Positions 22,851-35,091 of a DNA stretch of 64,000 nucleotides are shown piece after piece. Location of the stretch: the NCBI GenBank assembly GCA_027924645.1, contig BSBN01000233.1:3924501-3988500 (forward strand), given 5' to 3'. Made by a program: the position numbers and the translations under genes. Below the pieces are notes generated by a model that was not told the origin of the DNA, searched no databases, and saw only the letters and a list, made by a program, of their open reading frames with translations. The number at the start of each line of letters is the position of its first letter. Positions within the stretch are counted from its first letter, which is position 1. This DNA is from Cunninghamia lanceolata (taxonomy: Eukaryota > Streptophyta > Pinopsida > Cupressales > Cupressaceae).

Positions 22851-23829
22851 CGCCCCATTTTGCATTATCAAAATAGGGACCCAACTTTTTGGCTTGGCTT
22901 GTGTTGTCTGCTTTCTGGCGGTTTAGTAAAAATGAGTCAGGTGCATCATCATCATGATATTCGATGAGGTTGGTCATCATCATGAGGTCAGTTTGTCAAA
23001 GTTCATATTTTGTTTCTATGACCTCATATTTAGAAAGAGCTTGAAATTCTAGGCAGGTTTCCCTTTTACATCACTTGAAAATTCGTCCATATGAGGGAGT
23101 TATGAGCAGTCAAAGTTTTAGTCAAACCTGATAATTGCAAGTGATCATCATATTTTTATATCCTCAGTCATGTTGTCAAGGTCATCCTAATCTTGATCTA
23201 TCACCCGATAAAAATCATGCAGTCCCAATATTCAGACGTCAATCTTAGGTGATAGTGCCCTTTACCTGTCAAATGACCTTATGCGCATCGTGAGCATCAT
23301 GTTTTGAGTGTAACCCGATATTTCATAACAACGAGCATCATGATATCATAACATCACCTGATATTATAATATCATGCTGATATTACAATATCACCCTGCT
23401 TAGAAAGTCCACCATTTGCATATTTGCATGCGCATGTCAAAATCCTATCGGAGGGTCATCATCCTGATCTTTCAAGGGAGGGTCATATTTGCTGATATTC
23501 GCTAATATGATGATGATGTCATCATATCCTCCTGATCTCCTTTTGCATGATCATGATGATCACCCTATCTTTTAAGGGAGGGTGATATTCCATTCCTCAG
23601 CATGATCATATTTTAAATATCACCCTAGCGCTAACCTGATGATGACCTCAACTCATCCTCATGCTCCGAAGGCAGAATATGATGGTTACGTCATCATGAT
23701 ATTCGATGAGGAGGATCATCATATTTTTATCCTCAGTCATGTTGTCAAGATCATCATGATCTTGTTTGTCTACCCGATATTTCGTAATGTCCTCCTGCCG
23801 AGAAATATGACCTTTTGCTAATATCCTGA

Positions 23830-24294
23830 TGACGTCATCCTAACCTGAAAAACGAAGAAGCAAATATCAGGATGACATCATCATCACATTTCCCTTCGGT
23901 AGGATATTTTCCAAAACATGATCCGGTTCACGAATATGACAATGACGTCATGTTCTAAGTTTAACAAAAGCCTCGGATATCCTGATGATCATCATCATCC
24001 TGATCTTTCGAGAGGGTTACCTTGGCCGCAAAGGGGTCATATTACATTCACCACCTGATCATCTTCCTTAGGTGACCTGATATTACATTTATCCCCTGAT
24101 CTTAACTAAACATGACGGTGACGTCATCTTTTGCATTTTAATGAAGCTCGGATATGACGATGACGTCACCATCATATTCCATTCCTCAGCAGCAGGATCA
24201 TATTTCATATCCTCCTATTTTCCTTCGACATGATGATGATGATGATGTCATTCTTTTCCCCAATATACAGAAGCAAAACATGACGGTGACGTCA
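23830..24294. promoter_or_regulatory. Cluster of five TGACGTCA sites in B's left U3
   Basis: Perfect TGACGTCA palindromes at 23830, 23943, 24119, 24161 and 24287. TGACGTCA is a core site for plant bZIP factors (TGA/C-box class). Five in 465 bp is far above chance. They lie about 0.8-1.2 kb upstream of the TATA box. Right-LTR counterparts are at 29913, 30026, 30202 and 30367; the fifth is mutated to TGATGTCA near 30244. Confidence 0.6.
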
Positions 24295-25063
24295 TCTGGA
24301 CATTCGGAAGGGGGAGCATCATATTTCCAAAATATCATGCAGACGAAAGTTTTAAGTCTTGCTATCGGCCTTATCTTGAGTTATCATGCCGATAGAACAT
24401 GTCTTCCCGATGGATGGACATCATCATGATTTTTGGCGTCGGTATACGTTTAACCGTCGGCCTAATGTAAAATTGTCATTCCGACAGTATGTGGTCACGC
24501 CGAAATACATACATGCATCACATACAAAGGCAGACCCGAAATATTATGAAATGCGATTTAATCATTGTATATGTTGCGATGCATGATCATATTTGAACCC
24601 GATATACAAGGAAATGGGCGGGAAAATGAAACGATGGTTGACCCGAGTGTTTTTTAACGTTGTTTATGCATTTAGTGCATGATTTCCACTGATTTGGAGC
24701 CCGATTGCCTGTAGCTGCACATTTTGAGGCATGTTTAATAAAATGTTTAAATTCCTGTTGTTTATCAAATGATGATGAACTTAATGTTTGTCTGTTTACT
24801 TGCAGGAAGTCATGATGCTGTTAGAGCTAAAGCTGATAATTACAAAGTTGCACATGGAGGCAACATGAACTAGAAGTGAGGAGGATATTGTCAAATATGT
24901 TGTTTGTTAGCTGGAGACCGAATCAAATCAAAGATGCTGGAATATTCTATGCCAGCTGTACATTTGCCAACTGGCGAAGCATGTGCTTTTCATCTGGACC
25001 GTTGATTATTATGAGAGGATCCTGATCCTTGGATCATTGTAACTGTTTTCTGGCATTTGTTCT

Positions 25064-25070
25064 ATATAAG
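25064..25070 (+). promoter_or_regulatory. TATA box of B's left LTR
   Basis: TTCTATATAAGAGCCAGATC is a good plant TATA context. It is identical in the right LTR at 31144-31150. It places the U3/R border near 25.1 kb. Confidence 0.6.
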
Positions 25071-26076
25071 AGCCAGATCCTGAGCTGTAAAATGGGAGGG
25101 AGATAGATAGACATATCTGGCAATAAGGCTAATAGAGAAAAAGAGATACATTGGAACATCTGGCACATTAAGGCCGATTACTGTAGAATCAATTAGGAGA
25201 TCGGATTACTGAGACTAATGAGGATAGAATTGTTGAAATGTCAAGGTTCTTTCTTCAGATCACTGTAAATGTACCTGTTCTTGAGCATACTGAATGGACA
25301 TGAAGTTTCAGATTACATCATGATTGTAAATTTTACGTAATCTTCATGTTGATTTCTGGATATGTACTAGTGAATGCTGTGTTCAACTAGAAGCGCTTTC
25401 ATTTCATTACATGTTGTCAACTTTTCCTTTGAAGATTTGCACTAGATCATGCGGATTTGTGGAATGTCCTGGTGAAGTATGATTCTAGTTTCCTTCTTTT
25501 CATTGCATGTATGGGAGCTTGTATGTGGATCAGTGATCTAAGTCAAGTAGTTTTGGGAATCTCATTCTTTAACCCTTTTCCTTTTTTTAATTTCATAAAT
25601 TCATCACCATAACTGCAAATCATGATAAATAACAAGCAGAAATAGAGAAATATGCTGAAATCCTATAGGTAACTGAAAATCATTAGCATATTTGAGTTAA
25701 ATGCATGTAGTATTGAAAATATCATGCAAAGAATTGCAAATAATGGTAGAAATCATGCAAATATCAGCCTGTAGGCACATTATTTGACTAAATTCACAGT
25801 GCAGAGGTAGAATTATTGGAGATTTATGCAGAGTAGACATACAGAGCAGGATATTTGGAGGAATAATGATGAACTTTGCAGAAATACGTAAGGCCCCTGA
25901 ATGGAAAACAGCAACACACATCAACCACTGAGTAACGTCAGTAGATTAAGACCTAATCACTGGAGACTTGGGATCATGAATTCTCTGAATTCATCGTATC
26001 TTTCAAGATGAGTAAAGGTTGTTGTGTAACTTTTATTCTATGTTTGTGAATGACTAACATCATGATCAACATAAAT

Positions 26077-26095
26077 TGGCGCTAGAAGGAGGGCC
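26077..26095 (+). other. Primer-binding site of element B
   Basis: TGGCGCTAGAAGGAGGGCC, starting TGG five bases after the LTR end (CAACA, 26071). I do not assign the tRNA. Confidence 0.7.
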
Positions 26096-26328
26096 GGAGC
26101 TGTGAATTTCTGGATTTCTACAAATATTGCATAAATATTTCGGCATTTGAGTTAAATGTCTACAAATATCTCTTATCTGAGATGTTTTGGTTGCACCTTT
26201 GCCAAGATCTAGCTCGAAACATCAAAGATTAGTTTGATTTTCTGAACTTTCAAGTTTTATTTTGAGATATGATAGATCTCATTAAAATTTCAAAATACTA
26301 AAAAATTAAAAAATAGAGTCTCATTTTG

Positions 26329-28026
26329 ATGGATGTATATGAAGGCAATTGTCAAGTTAACATTCCTTTATTTCAGGAAACTTTGAGTAGGCAGCTTTAC
26401 CCTCACAGTTTGTCTAACTTTGGTTTATCTACCTGTTGCAGGATACACCAGACTGTAGAACACAGCGAAATAAATTGTTTAACTTTCCTTACAAGGTTGG
26501 ATTTATATTTGAAAGGATTAATATTCTTTCTGGATGTGTTCAGGGCCGAAACTTGCCAAGAAAATGAAGAAGTCTGGTAGGAAAATGAGGAAATTCTGGA
26601 ACAACAAGCAGATGCAGCACCAGAAGTTATTAATTATCCAGACACTGAAGTGGATCGTTCTGAAGATTTTGAATTATACTTGTCCAGAAATATACAGTGT
26701 AGTCAAATATTAGGTTTACCCACTGATGATGTCCTAATTGAAAGCTGGTGCAGATTACATGACGAAGAGCATTCAGAAAGGGATTGTTACGCCTGCTTGA
26801 CCATGTTGAAAAAGATTCTCAAAAATATAGTGGCTGAATCAGTTCCAGAAGGTAATGAAGAGGAAACATCTTTCCTTGATTCATTTTATGGTGAGATTGA
26901 TAGAAGTTCTCTACTTCCTAATACAAGTAAGGACCAGTCAGTATGCAGGTATGAATCTTGTGAAAATTTTAGAGAAGAAACCACTCATCAGGATAATATT
27001 TTTGATTCTGATCCTAATACTTTTGATAAAGAAGATGAAACATCTTTCCTGGAGTCATTCTATGGTAAAGAGAAGTGTAAACAAATAGTAGAACAATTTA
27101 AATGCACTCCTGATGATGAAGTTCCTATGATAGTAACTCAGGAAGTCATAGAGAAGAAAATAAATGCTGATTTATTACCTGACTTCTTTGAATTGAATGA
27201 TCAAATACAAGAATGTTGCAGGTTAATGGAACCAGATCCTCTAATAGATAGAAGATGTGAATTATTTAATGAACAATTCCTGAAAGATGAAGATGTAGAA
27301 GACTTTGGAGTTGTTGTGCATAATCAGATGTCACTCCAAAAATATTTTGAAAATGAAACAGGGGAGTGTCCTTATCAAGTGAAAGTTGTTTCTCTTTTAC
27401 AGTCACATGATTTAGAAATGATAAATTTCTGTATATCAGGTTGTGATAATAAAGATACTTATTTAGATGCTGATGTACAGGAAATTGAAGAAAATATTGA
27501 GAAGTTTCCTGAACTGGAAGATAAATTGAACATCCAGAATGAAGGGATAAAGTTGGATAAAGATGAAGAATTAATACATCAAGAGTCATACATCCTTCAA
27601 TTTGAAGAGAGACCAGGCATTGGGCTAAACAATGAAAATATAATGACAAATGGAAGACCAACTGCCAATGAAGAAGCATGTCCAACAAAATCAGAAATAC
27701 ACCAGGTTGTATTTCTCCTTTCCACAGTAAATGATGTTGAATATTATTTTGATTATGGAAATTCAGGAGATAAGACATGCACATGGATTAATCATGAACA
27801 TGATGAGCTTCCTCAGTTGCTGATCATCAAGAGTTGTTCTGTTGAATACAATGAATTCAGAATATCAGAATATTTTTCAGAATATAAAGATAAATTTGCT
27901 AGGTTGAGAACCATAACTAATACCCTAATGCTCCTGTACAATCAAAAGAAGTATGCAAATACAGGTGTCTTTGGGTCTTTTTCTGGTTTTTGTTTGCCTA
28001 GTAGTGGTTTGTATATAATTTTGTAG
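26329..28026 (+). pseudogene. Gag-like zinc-knuckle acidic protein of B
   Basis: One frame of 566 codons from ATG at 26329 to TAG at 28024-28026, interrupted only by TAG at 26578-26580 (codon 84). The section after the stop has no early ATG, so the ATG at 26329 is the natural start. Residues 37-50 (CRIHQTVEHSEINC) fit C-x2-H-x4-H-x4-C, and residues 141-153 (CRLHDEEHSERDC) fit C-x2-H-x3-H-x4-C. These resemble the C-x2-H-x4-H-x4-C knuckles of plant gypsy gag. Each is followed by a hydrophobic helix and an acidic segment, so the region looks duplicated about every 104 residues. The rest is strongly acidic, with a repeated ETSFLDSFYG/ETSFLESFYG motif. There is no capsid-type motif or enzyme. I infer a nucleic-acid-binding, gag-derived product; function is unknown. 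Confidence 0.55.
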
Positions 28027-28913
28027 GTTAGTTGTTTGTATAGTTTTCTTGTTTTGCTTTCTTGTTTTGCTTTCTATTGTTTCCTTTTGTAGGTTAGCCG
28101 TTTGTACAGGTTGCTTTTTGCTTTGCTTTGTTGAGTCTTTGTTTTGGTTGGGCAAAATTGGTGCACCTTGTTACTTAAGAACACTACATAAATTGTTAGA
28201 ATTCAAAAGTTGGATATAAGTTTTTACATAGGTTGTAATTCATATCAGTGTAGGTATTCTTGATCAGGTCTGTGGTATCATATTCATCAGTACTACTTTT
28301 CTTGAGTCAAGGTGATCCTCACAATGACACACCTAACAGCCTTGGGTTTATTGAACATATCAGTGTAGGTGTTAAGTGAAAAATCTAAAGGTTGCCCTTG
28401 CTACCATTGCAATTCTCAACTTAATTTCAACAAGTGACCATTCCTTGTATCATGAGGCTACAACTGTTATATCTTAAGAATTAAATTCAAAATATAAAAT
28501 AAATAAAATAATAAAATGGATTTTCTGAAATCTAGATTAAGTCATCTAAGTAACTCTACCGGAGCTATAGACGCTTGCTGGCAGTGGGGCTCTACTTAGG
28601 GGAATTGCAACGATAACCTTGCCGGGGCTATGGACGCCTGCTGGCAGCAAGGCTCTATCCGGTTGGCTATGAGGGATGAACCAAACTATGTAGCTTAACA
28701 CCAGTCACTGACTTATTCAACTCACTTTCAAGATGAGTATATGAATCACATGCACACAATTGATCCCTTATCAATTCATTGTTACATTGATGAACATGAT
28801 ACCAGTTAGAAAGGATTAGGATGCTCATGCTTGATAGGAGTTGGAAATTTATGTTTTAATTTATCCTCACCTTTTGAATTATTTGAATTTTGTTGTTTTC
28901 TTTGGTGGCAAGT
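28027..28913 (+). other. Element B 3' non-coding region
   Basis: Between the frame and the right LTR. It holds a T-rich duplicated stretch (TTTTGTAGGTTAGCCGTTTG-type at about 28020-28110) and the duplication at 28557-28663. The PPT before 28914 is weak (GGTGGCAAG). No gene is seen. Confidence 0.5.
28557..28663. repeat. Direct duplication, about 63 bp apart
   Basis: TACCGGAGCTATAGACGCTT at about 28557 and TGCCGGGGCTATGGACGCCT at about 28620 are each followed by GCTGGCAGnnnGGCTCTA. It is more GC-rich than its surroundings, in B's 3' non-coding region. Confidence 0.7.
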
Positions 28914-31900
28914 TGTTGTGTGGTTACACAACACGCCTCATTTTGCATTATCAAAATAGGGACCCAACTTTTTGGCTTGGCTTGTGTTGTCTGCTTTCTG
29001 GCGGTTTGGTAAAAATGAGTCAGGTGCATCATCATCATGATATTCGATGAGGTTGGTCATCATCATGAGGTCAGTTTGTCAAAGTTCATATTTTGTTTCT
29101 ATGACCTCATATTTAGAAAGAGCTTGAAATTCTAGGCAGGTTTCCCTTTTACATCACTTGAAAATTCGTCCATATGAGGGAGTTATGAGCAGTCAAAGTT
29201 TTAGTCAAACCTGATAATCGCAAGTGATCATCATATTTTTATATCCTCAGTCATGTTGTCAAGGTCATCCTGATCTTGATCTATCACCCGATAAAAATCA
29301 TGCAGTCCCAATATCCGGACGTCAATCTTAGGTGATAGTGCCCTTTACCCGTCAAATGACCTTATGCGCATCGTGAGCATCATGTTTTGAGTGTAACCCG
29401 ATATTTCATAACAACGAGCATCATGATATCATAACATCACCTGATATTATAATATCATGCTAATATTACAATATCACCCTACTTAGAAAGTCCACCATCT
29501 GCATATTTGCATGCGCATGTCAAAATCCTATCGGAGGGTCATCATCCTGATCTTTCAAGGGAGGGTCATATTTGCTGATATTCACTAATATGATGATAAC
29601 GTCATCATATCCTCCTGATCTCCTTTTGCATGATCATGATGATCACCCTATCTTTTAAGGGAGGGTAATATTCCATTCCTCAGCATGATCATATTTTAAA
29701 TATCACCCTAGCGCTAACCTGATGATGACCTCAACTCATCCTCATGCTCCGAAGGCAGAATATGATGGTTATGTCATCATGATATTCGATGAGGAGGATC
29801 ATCATATTTTTATCCTCAGTCATGTTGTCAAGATCATCATGATCTTGTTTGTCTACCCAATATTTCGTAATGTCCTCCTGCCGAGAAATATGACCTTTTG
29901 CTAATATCCTGATGACGTCATCCTAACCTGAAAAACGAAGAAGCAAATATCAGGATGACATCATCATCACATTTCCCTTCGGCAGGATATTTTCCAAAAC
30001 ATGATCCGGTTCGCGAATATGATGATGACGTCATGTTCTAAGTTTAACAAAAGCCCCGGATATCCTGATGATCATCATCATCCTGATCTTTCGAGAGGGT
30101 TACCTTGGCTGCAAAGGGGTCATATTACATTCACCACCTGATCATCTTCCTTAGGTGACCCGATATTACATTTATCCCCTGATCTTAACTAAACATGACG
30201 GTGACGTCATCTTTTGCATTTTAATGAAGCCCGGATATGACGATGATGTCACCATCATATTCCATTCCTCAGCAGCAGGATCATATTTCATATCCTCCTA
30301 TTTTCCTTCGACATGATGATGATGATGTTATTCTTTTCCCCAATATACAGAAGCGAAACATGACGGTGACGTCATCTGGACATTCGGAAGGGGGAGCATC
30401 ATATTTCCAAAATATCATGCAGACGAAAGTTTTAAGTCTTGCTATCGGCCTTATCTTGAGTTATCATGCCGATAGAACATGTCTTCCCGATTGATGGACA
30501 TCATCATGATTTTTGGCGTCGGTATACGTTTAACCGTCGGCCTAATGTAAAATTGTCATTCCGATAGTATGTGGTCACGCCGAAATACATACATGCATCA
30601 CATACAAAGGCAGACCTGAAATATTATGAAATGCGATTTAATCATTGTATATGTTGTGATGCATGATCATATTTGAACCCGATATACAAGGAAATGGGCG
30701 GGAAAATGAAACGATGGTTGACCCGAGTGTTTTGTAACACTGTTTATGCATTTAGTGCATAATTTCCACTGATTTGGAGCTCGATTGCCTGTAGCTGCAC
30801 ATTTTGAGGCATGTTTAATAAAATGTTTAAATTCCTGTTGTTTATCAAATGATGATGAACTTAATGTTTGTCTGTTTACTTGCAGGAAGTCATGATGCTG
30901 TTAGAGCTGAAGCTGATAATTACAAAGTTGCACATGGAGGCAACATGAACCAGAAGTGAGGAGGATATTGTCAAATATGTTGTTTGCCAGCTGGAGACCG
31001 AATCAAATCAAAGATGCTGGAATATTCTGTGCCAGCTGTACATTTGCCAACTGGCGAAGCATGTGCTTTTCATCTGGACCGTTGATTATTATGAGGGGAT
31101 CCTGATCCTTGGATCATTGTAACTGTTTTCTGGCATTTGTTCTATATAAGAGCCAGATCCTGAGCTGTAAAATGGGAGGGAGATAGATAGACATATCTGG
31201 CAATAAGGCTAATAGAGAAAAAGAGATACATTGGAACATCTGGCACATTAAGGCCAATTACTGTAGAATCAATTAGGAGATCAGATTACTGAGACTAATG
31301 AGGATAGAATTGTTGAAATGTCAAGGTTCTTTCTTCAGATCACTGTAAATGTACCTGTTCTTGAGCATACTGAATGGACATGAAGTTTCAGATTATATCT
31401 TGATTGTAAATTTTACGTAATCTTCATGTTGATTTCTGGATATGTACTGGTGAATGCTGTGTTCAACTAGAAGCGCTTTCATTTCATTACATGTTGTTGT
31501 CAACTTTTCCTTTGAAGATTTGCACTAGATCATGTGGATTTGTGGAATGTCCTGGTGAAGTATGATTCTAGTTTCCTTCTTTTCATTGCATGTATGGGAG
31601 CTTGTATGTGGATCAGTGATCTAAGTCAAGTAGTTTTGGGAATCTCATTCTTTAACCCTTTTCCTTTTTTTAATTTCATAAATTCATCACCATAACTGCA
31701 AATTATGATAAATAACAAGCAAAAACAGAGAAATATGCTGAAATCCCGTAGGTAACTGAAAATCATTAGCATATTTGAGTTAAATGCATGTAGTATTGAA
31801 AATATCATGCAAAGAATTGCAAATAATGGTAGAAATCATGCAAATATCAGCCCGTAGGCATTTTATTTGACTAAATTCACAGTGCAGAGGTAGAATTATT

Positions 31901-32154
31901 GGAGATTTATGCAGAGCAGACATACAGAGCAGGATATTTGGAGGAATAATGATGAACTTTGCAGAAATACGTAAGGCCCCTGAATGGAAAACAGCAACAC
32001 ACATCAACCACTGAGTAACGTCAGTAGATTAAGACCTAATCACCGGAGACTTGGGATCATGAATTCTCTGAATTCATCGTATCTTTCAAGATGAGTAAAG
32101 GTTGTTGTGTAACTTTTATTCTATGTTTGTGAATGACTAACATCATGATCAACA
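28914..32154 (+). repeat. Right LTR of element B
   Basis: 3241 bp, near-identical to the left LTR. The differences I noted are mostly C/T or G/A plus small in-phase indels (for example one fewer GATGAT-type triplet and one extra GTT). It ends GATCAACA before TSD CTTGG. Confidence 0.92.
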
Positions 32155-32159
32155 CTTGG
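32155..32159. repeat. TSD of element B, right copy (CTTGG)
   Basis: Matches 22826-22830 exactly; element D's LTR resumes with TAGACATGGG. Confidence 0.9.
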
Positions 32160-32395
32160 TAGACATGGGCAAAACATGGAATCATAGACAATAGCATACA
32201 AATTGTTTGACAGATAGTGCTCAGAATTGTCTAATGTCATAAAACAAATTCATGCCAAGAAATTTTGTAAACCCTACGGTTGTTCCTATCAGCATATACC
32301 TTGGACCTCCTATGGGTCTAAGTATTATTATAGTTTGAAGTGCCCCGGTATATATATATATATGTACATATATATATACATATATATATATATAC

Positions 32396-32442
<47 letters not shown>

Positions 32443-33995
32443 AGCATGGCCACATCACGGGAGTTGCTTGGCCATACACCTCAAGAGAACGAGATAAGGT
32501 TTCATGAAATATAGTGATTACAGGATCTCTGCAGAATAAACTGGTGAAGGAATGTTGTGAAGTTCTTTGAGAAAATTTTTTGAGAAAATTATGTGAAGTA
32601 CAGTGTCATGAAACACAATTATTAAAAACTATGCACAAGATGAAGTTGCCTAAAAAAGGGGGCATTGGATTTTGACCTGCATCCTCATGCTTGTACCAAA
32701 CATTTAGGGCTAAAAAATGAAAACTCAGCTGAAACCCTAACTAATGTTTTTCCGATGACAAACTCATCAGCAAAACCAAGCCAATCAGAGCGAAAATTTT
32801 AAATCACACCGGTCTAAAGGGTCATGCCGATGGATACAGTTTTGGCAAGAGATATGCGTACTCTCACCGATAAGTCAAGACACTAGTTGTGTCGGAGTTA
32901 CATATATCATCAGAAAGGGTTTTTCATATCTTGCCAACTATATAGGTCACTCCGATGAGAAAGAACTAAAAGGTTTCGGGGAGAGTCCCACCGAATTATC
33001 CAAATGAACAAAGCAATAAAGGAAATATTTGTCAGCTTGATGATGGTAAGAATGATTATTATTTATGAAAAAGACACCGCAGGCAAGCTTAATGAAGCCA
33101 TGGCTCAAGCTCTCTAGAGGCTAGCAATGATAATGCACATACAGGATGAAGCCACAACCCAAATCAACATAAACCCTAAAACCCACTGCAATAAATGGAA
33201 TAAGCATAAAAATTGGAGGAAGAATATTATAGTAATAGAGCACATAAAAGGAGTGAAGTTGTAATATAATTTTTCACAAAATGAGGAATATTTTTCATGG
33301 GAAATGGAAACTATTTTACCCGAAGAACATAATGAATATATCAAATGCAGATTTTTATGATCAAAGTGGAGAATTGTTTTCACTAGGAGGTGAACTATTT
33401 TTTTAGAAGGATCAGCTAAATAGGTAGGTAATTATTTTACCTAAAAAATATTTTCATTATGTGAAAATTCAAGTGAAATAATTTTACCGAGGGGTTACAA
33501 AATGGATAGTCATTTTACTTGAAGAGCATTTTATCATTGGGTGGAAATAAAGTTGCCAGCGAAAGAAGGATTATAACTATAATTGCAACTAATTTTGCTG
33601 AGATACAAAGATGAAGATTAAAGTTAAAATATTTTAATTTGTTGGAGGCAAGATAATTAATATGAAGATCTACAACATAAGGGCAAGTAAAGGGTCATAA
33701 CCCTAGAAGATATAATGTATATATGCCAGATGGAATCAAAGACAACATAAGGAATCAATCAATAGTAGTAGAGTAGGAAATCATCGATTGATTAGTTGCC
33801 TCAACAGAACATTATGCTATGTATTGCAAGATCTTTTGAAATTATATAATGGAGAAGAATGCATGAATTGGTGGCCAAACACTGGTGTTAATTGTTTGTT
33901 GTTAATATCTAATTATTTGGCTGTCTCCAGATTGGTGCTTTCATATTATTTAAATTAGAGTGTCAGAATTCAATTTTTATAAACATATTTGCTTT
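32160..33995 (+). repeat. Left LTR of element D, part 2
   Basis: Matches 50701 to about 52530 of the right LTR, between elements B and C. It holds a short frame (32227-32340) like one at 50744-50890 (IHAKKF[CS]KPYGCSYQ), of unknown meaning, then a TA-rich microsatellite. No gene is supported. Confidence 0.85.
32352..32442. repeat. (TA)n/TACATA microsatellite in D's left LTR
   Basis: Alternating TATATA and TACATA units. The right-LTR counterpart (50890-50990) has TATG-type units and a different structure, showing fast divergence at this tract. Confidence 0.9.
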
Positions 33996-35075
33996 TATTA
34001 TCAGAAATTGTTGTTAATAGCATAAAACCATTAATAAACCAATGAACATCAATAGAAATTTGGAATAACAAGATTGAACAAATAAAGCACAAACCTCACA
34101 AACATTGTTATCCTATGGCTTCCATTATTTGCCTAGTCTCGATCGATCTTTTGTGATGAAAGTTGCCCTCAAGAAGCTCACTTCCTTGCTTCGTTCTTCA
34201 AACTGGCGATGGAGAAATGGCTGTGATACTTTATTGCTATGAAGATGAGCTTCAAAGAAATGGGGCTGATCTCAAGAAAGTGTATGGTAGTGGAGATGCC
34301 AAAGAAGCGCTAGTAATTTGACAGAGTAATTGTACTGAAAGCTTGGATTATAGAAATAGAGGAATAAGGTTCAATTTATAGACTCAGAAGAGAAGAGATC
34401 AATGGTTGAGAAGAAGTGAGAAGATCAATGGTTGAGAATGGTTGAGGAATGTGCATTAATAGAAAGAGGACAAGTGTCCAAGCTCCTTCATTGAATGCAA
34501 CAAGGGAGTTAACATAATTGATTGAAGAGTTAACAGAATTGATTAAAGAGTTAACATAATTGATTGAAGAGTTAACAGAATTGATTGATTAGTTAACTGG
34601 GTTGATTGGGGAGTTGACTAAATTGACTAATCAATTAAGTGAATTGATTGATTAGTGAACTCAAATGACTAATTAGTTAACAGATTTGAGTGATGAGTTA
34701 ACTAATTTTGACTGGAGGATAAATAGGACATGTGGGTGAGGGAATATTAGCTAATTAAATATTTAAAATATTTAATTACATGTGCAACATGGCGAGGTGG
34801 AAAGGTGAGGTGGATTGGTGAGGTGGATTTATGGAATTAGGACTTAGGATAGAGGAATTTAGGATTAATTAAATAATTTAGGATTATTTAATTATGTGAG
34901 ACATTAGAAGAATTTAGGGAATTTAATTAAATAAATTGATTTTTATTTAATTATGGGATAATGAACCAATCAAATAAACTTAGAATATTTATTTAATTGA
35001 TAGAAGAAAATAAGAATTAAGATAAATATTAAAATATTTACTTAATTTGACATGAGCCAATTTTAGGTGTATACA
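33996..35075 (-). repeat. 3' LTR of element C
   Basis: About 1080 bp. On the minus strand it starts TGTATACACCTAAAATTGGC and ends near ATTTCTGATAATA (CA terminus mutated to TA). It contains AT palindromes (TAATTAAATATTTAAAATAT near 34750) and a tandem of TTAACnnAATTGATTGA units at 34500-34705. Confidence 0.75.
34500..34705. repeat. About 25-bp tandem in C's LTR
   Basis: About eight diverged units of GATTGAAGAGTTAACAGAAT type, each containing GTTAAC or a close variant. The reverse complement is present in the inverted LTR at 44510-44660. Confidence 0.7.
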
Positions 35076-35091
35076 TTTTGCCCCTCTTTGA
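35076..35091 (-). other. Polypurine tract of element C
   Basis: On the minus strand TCAAAGAGGGGCAAAA directly precedes the LTR start TGTATACACC, which fixes the minus orientation of the pol-bearing part. Confidence 0.8.

Larger units (their letters stand above)
22831..26071 (+). repeat. Left LTR of element B
   Basis: 3241 bp. It begins with the palindrome TGTTGTGTGGTTACACAACA and ends CATCATGATCAACA. The U3 part is rich in ATCATGAT/GATGATGATC words and TGACGTCA sites. A TATATAA box lies at 25064-25070. Confidence 0.92.
22831..32154 (+). mobile_element. Element B: intact gag-only LTR element
   Basis: A complete 9.3-kb element with direct LTRs of equal length (22831-26071 and 28914-32154, 3241 bp each), TGTTGTGTGG...GATCAACA ends, exact TSD CTTGG and a PBS beside the left LTR. 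The 2.84-kb interior holds one frame of 566 codons with a single TAG and no protease, RT or integrase. The LTRs are close to identical, so B is the youngest insertion I can see. It sits inside D's left LTR. It is non-autonomous in this copy. Confidence 0.9.

Noticed and set aside
27266..27784. 172-codon minus-strand frame
   Set aside because: Antisense shadow of B's gag-like frame; low-complexity Leu/His/Gln content with no domain.
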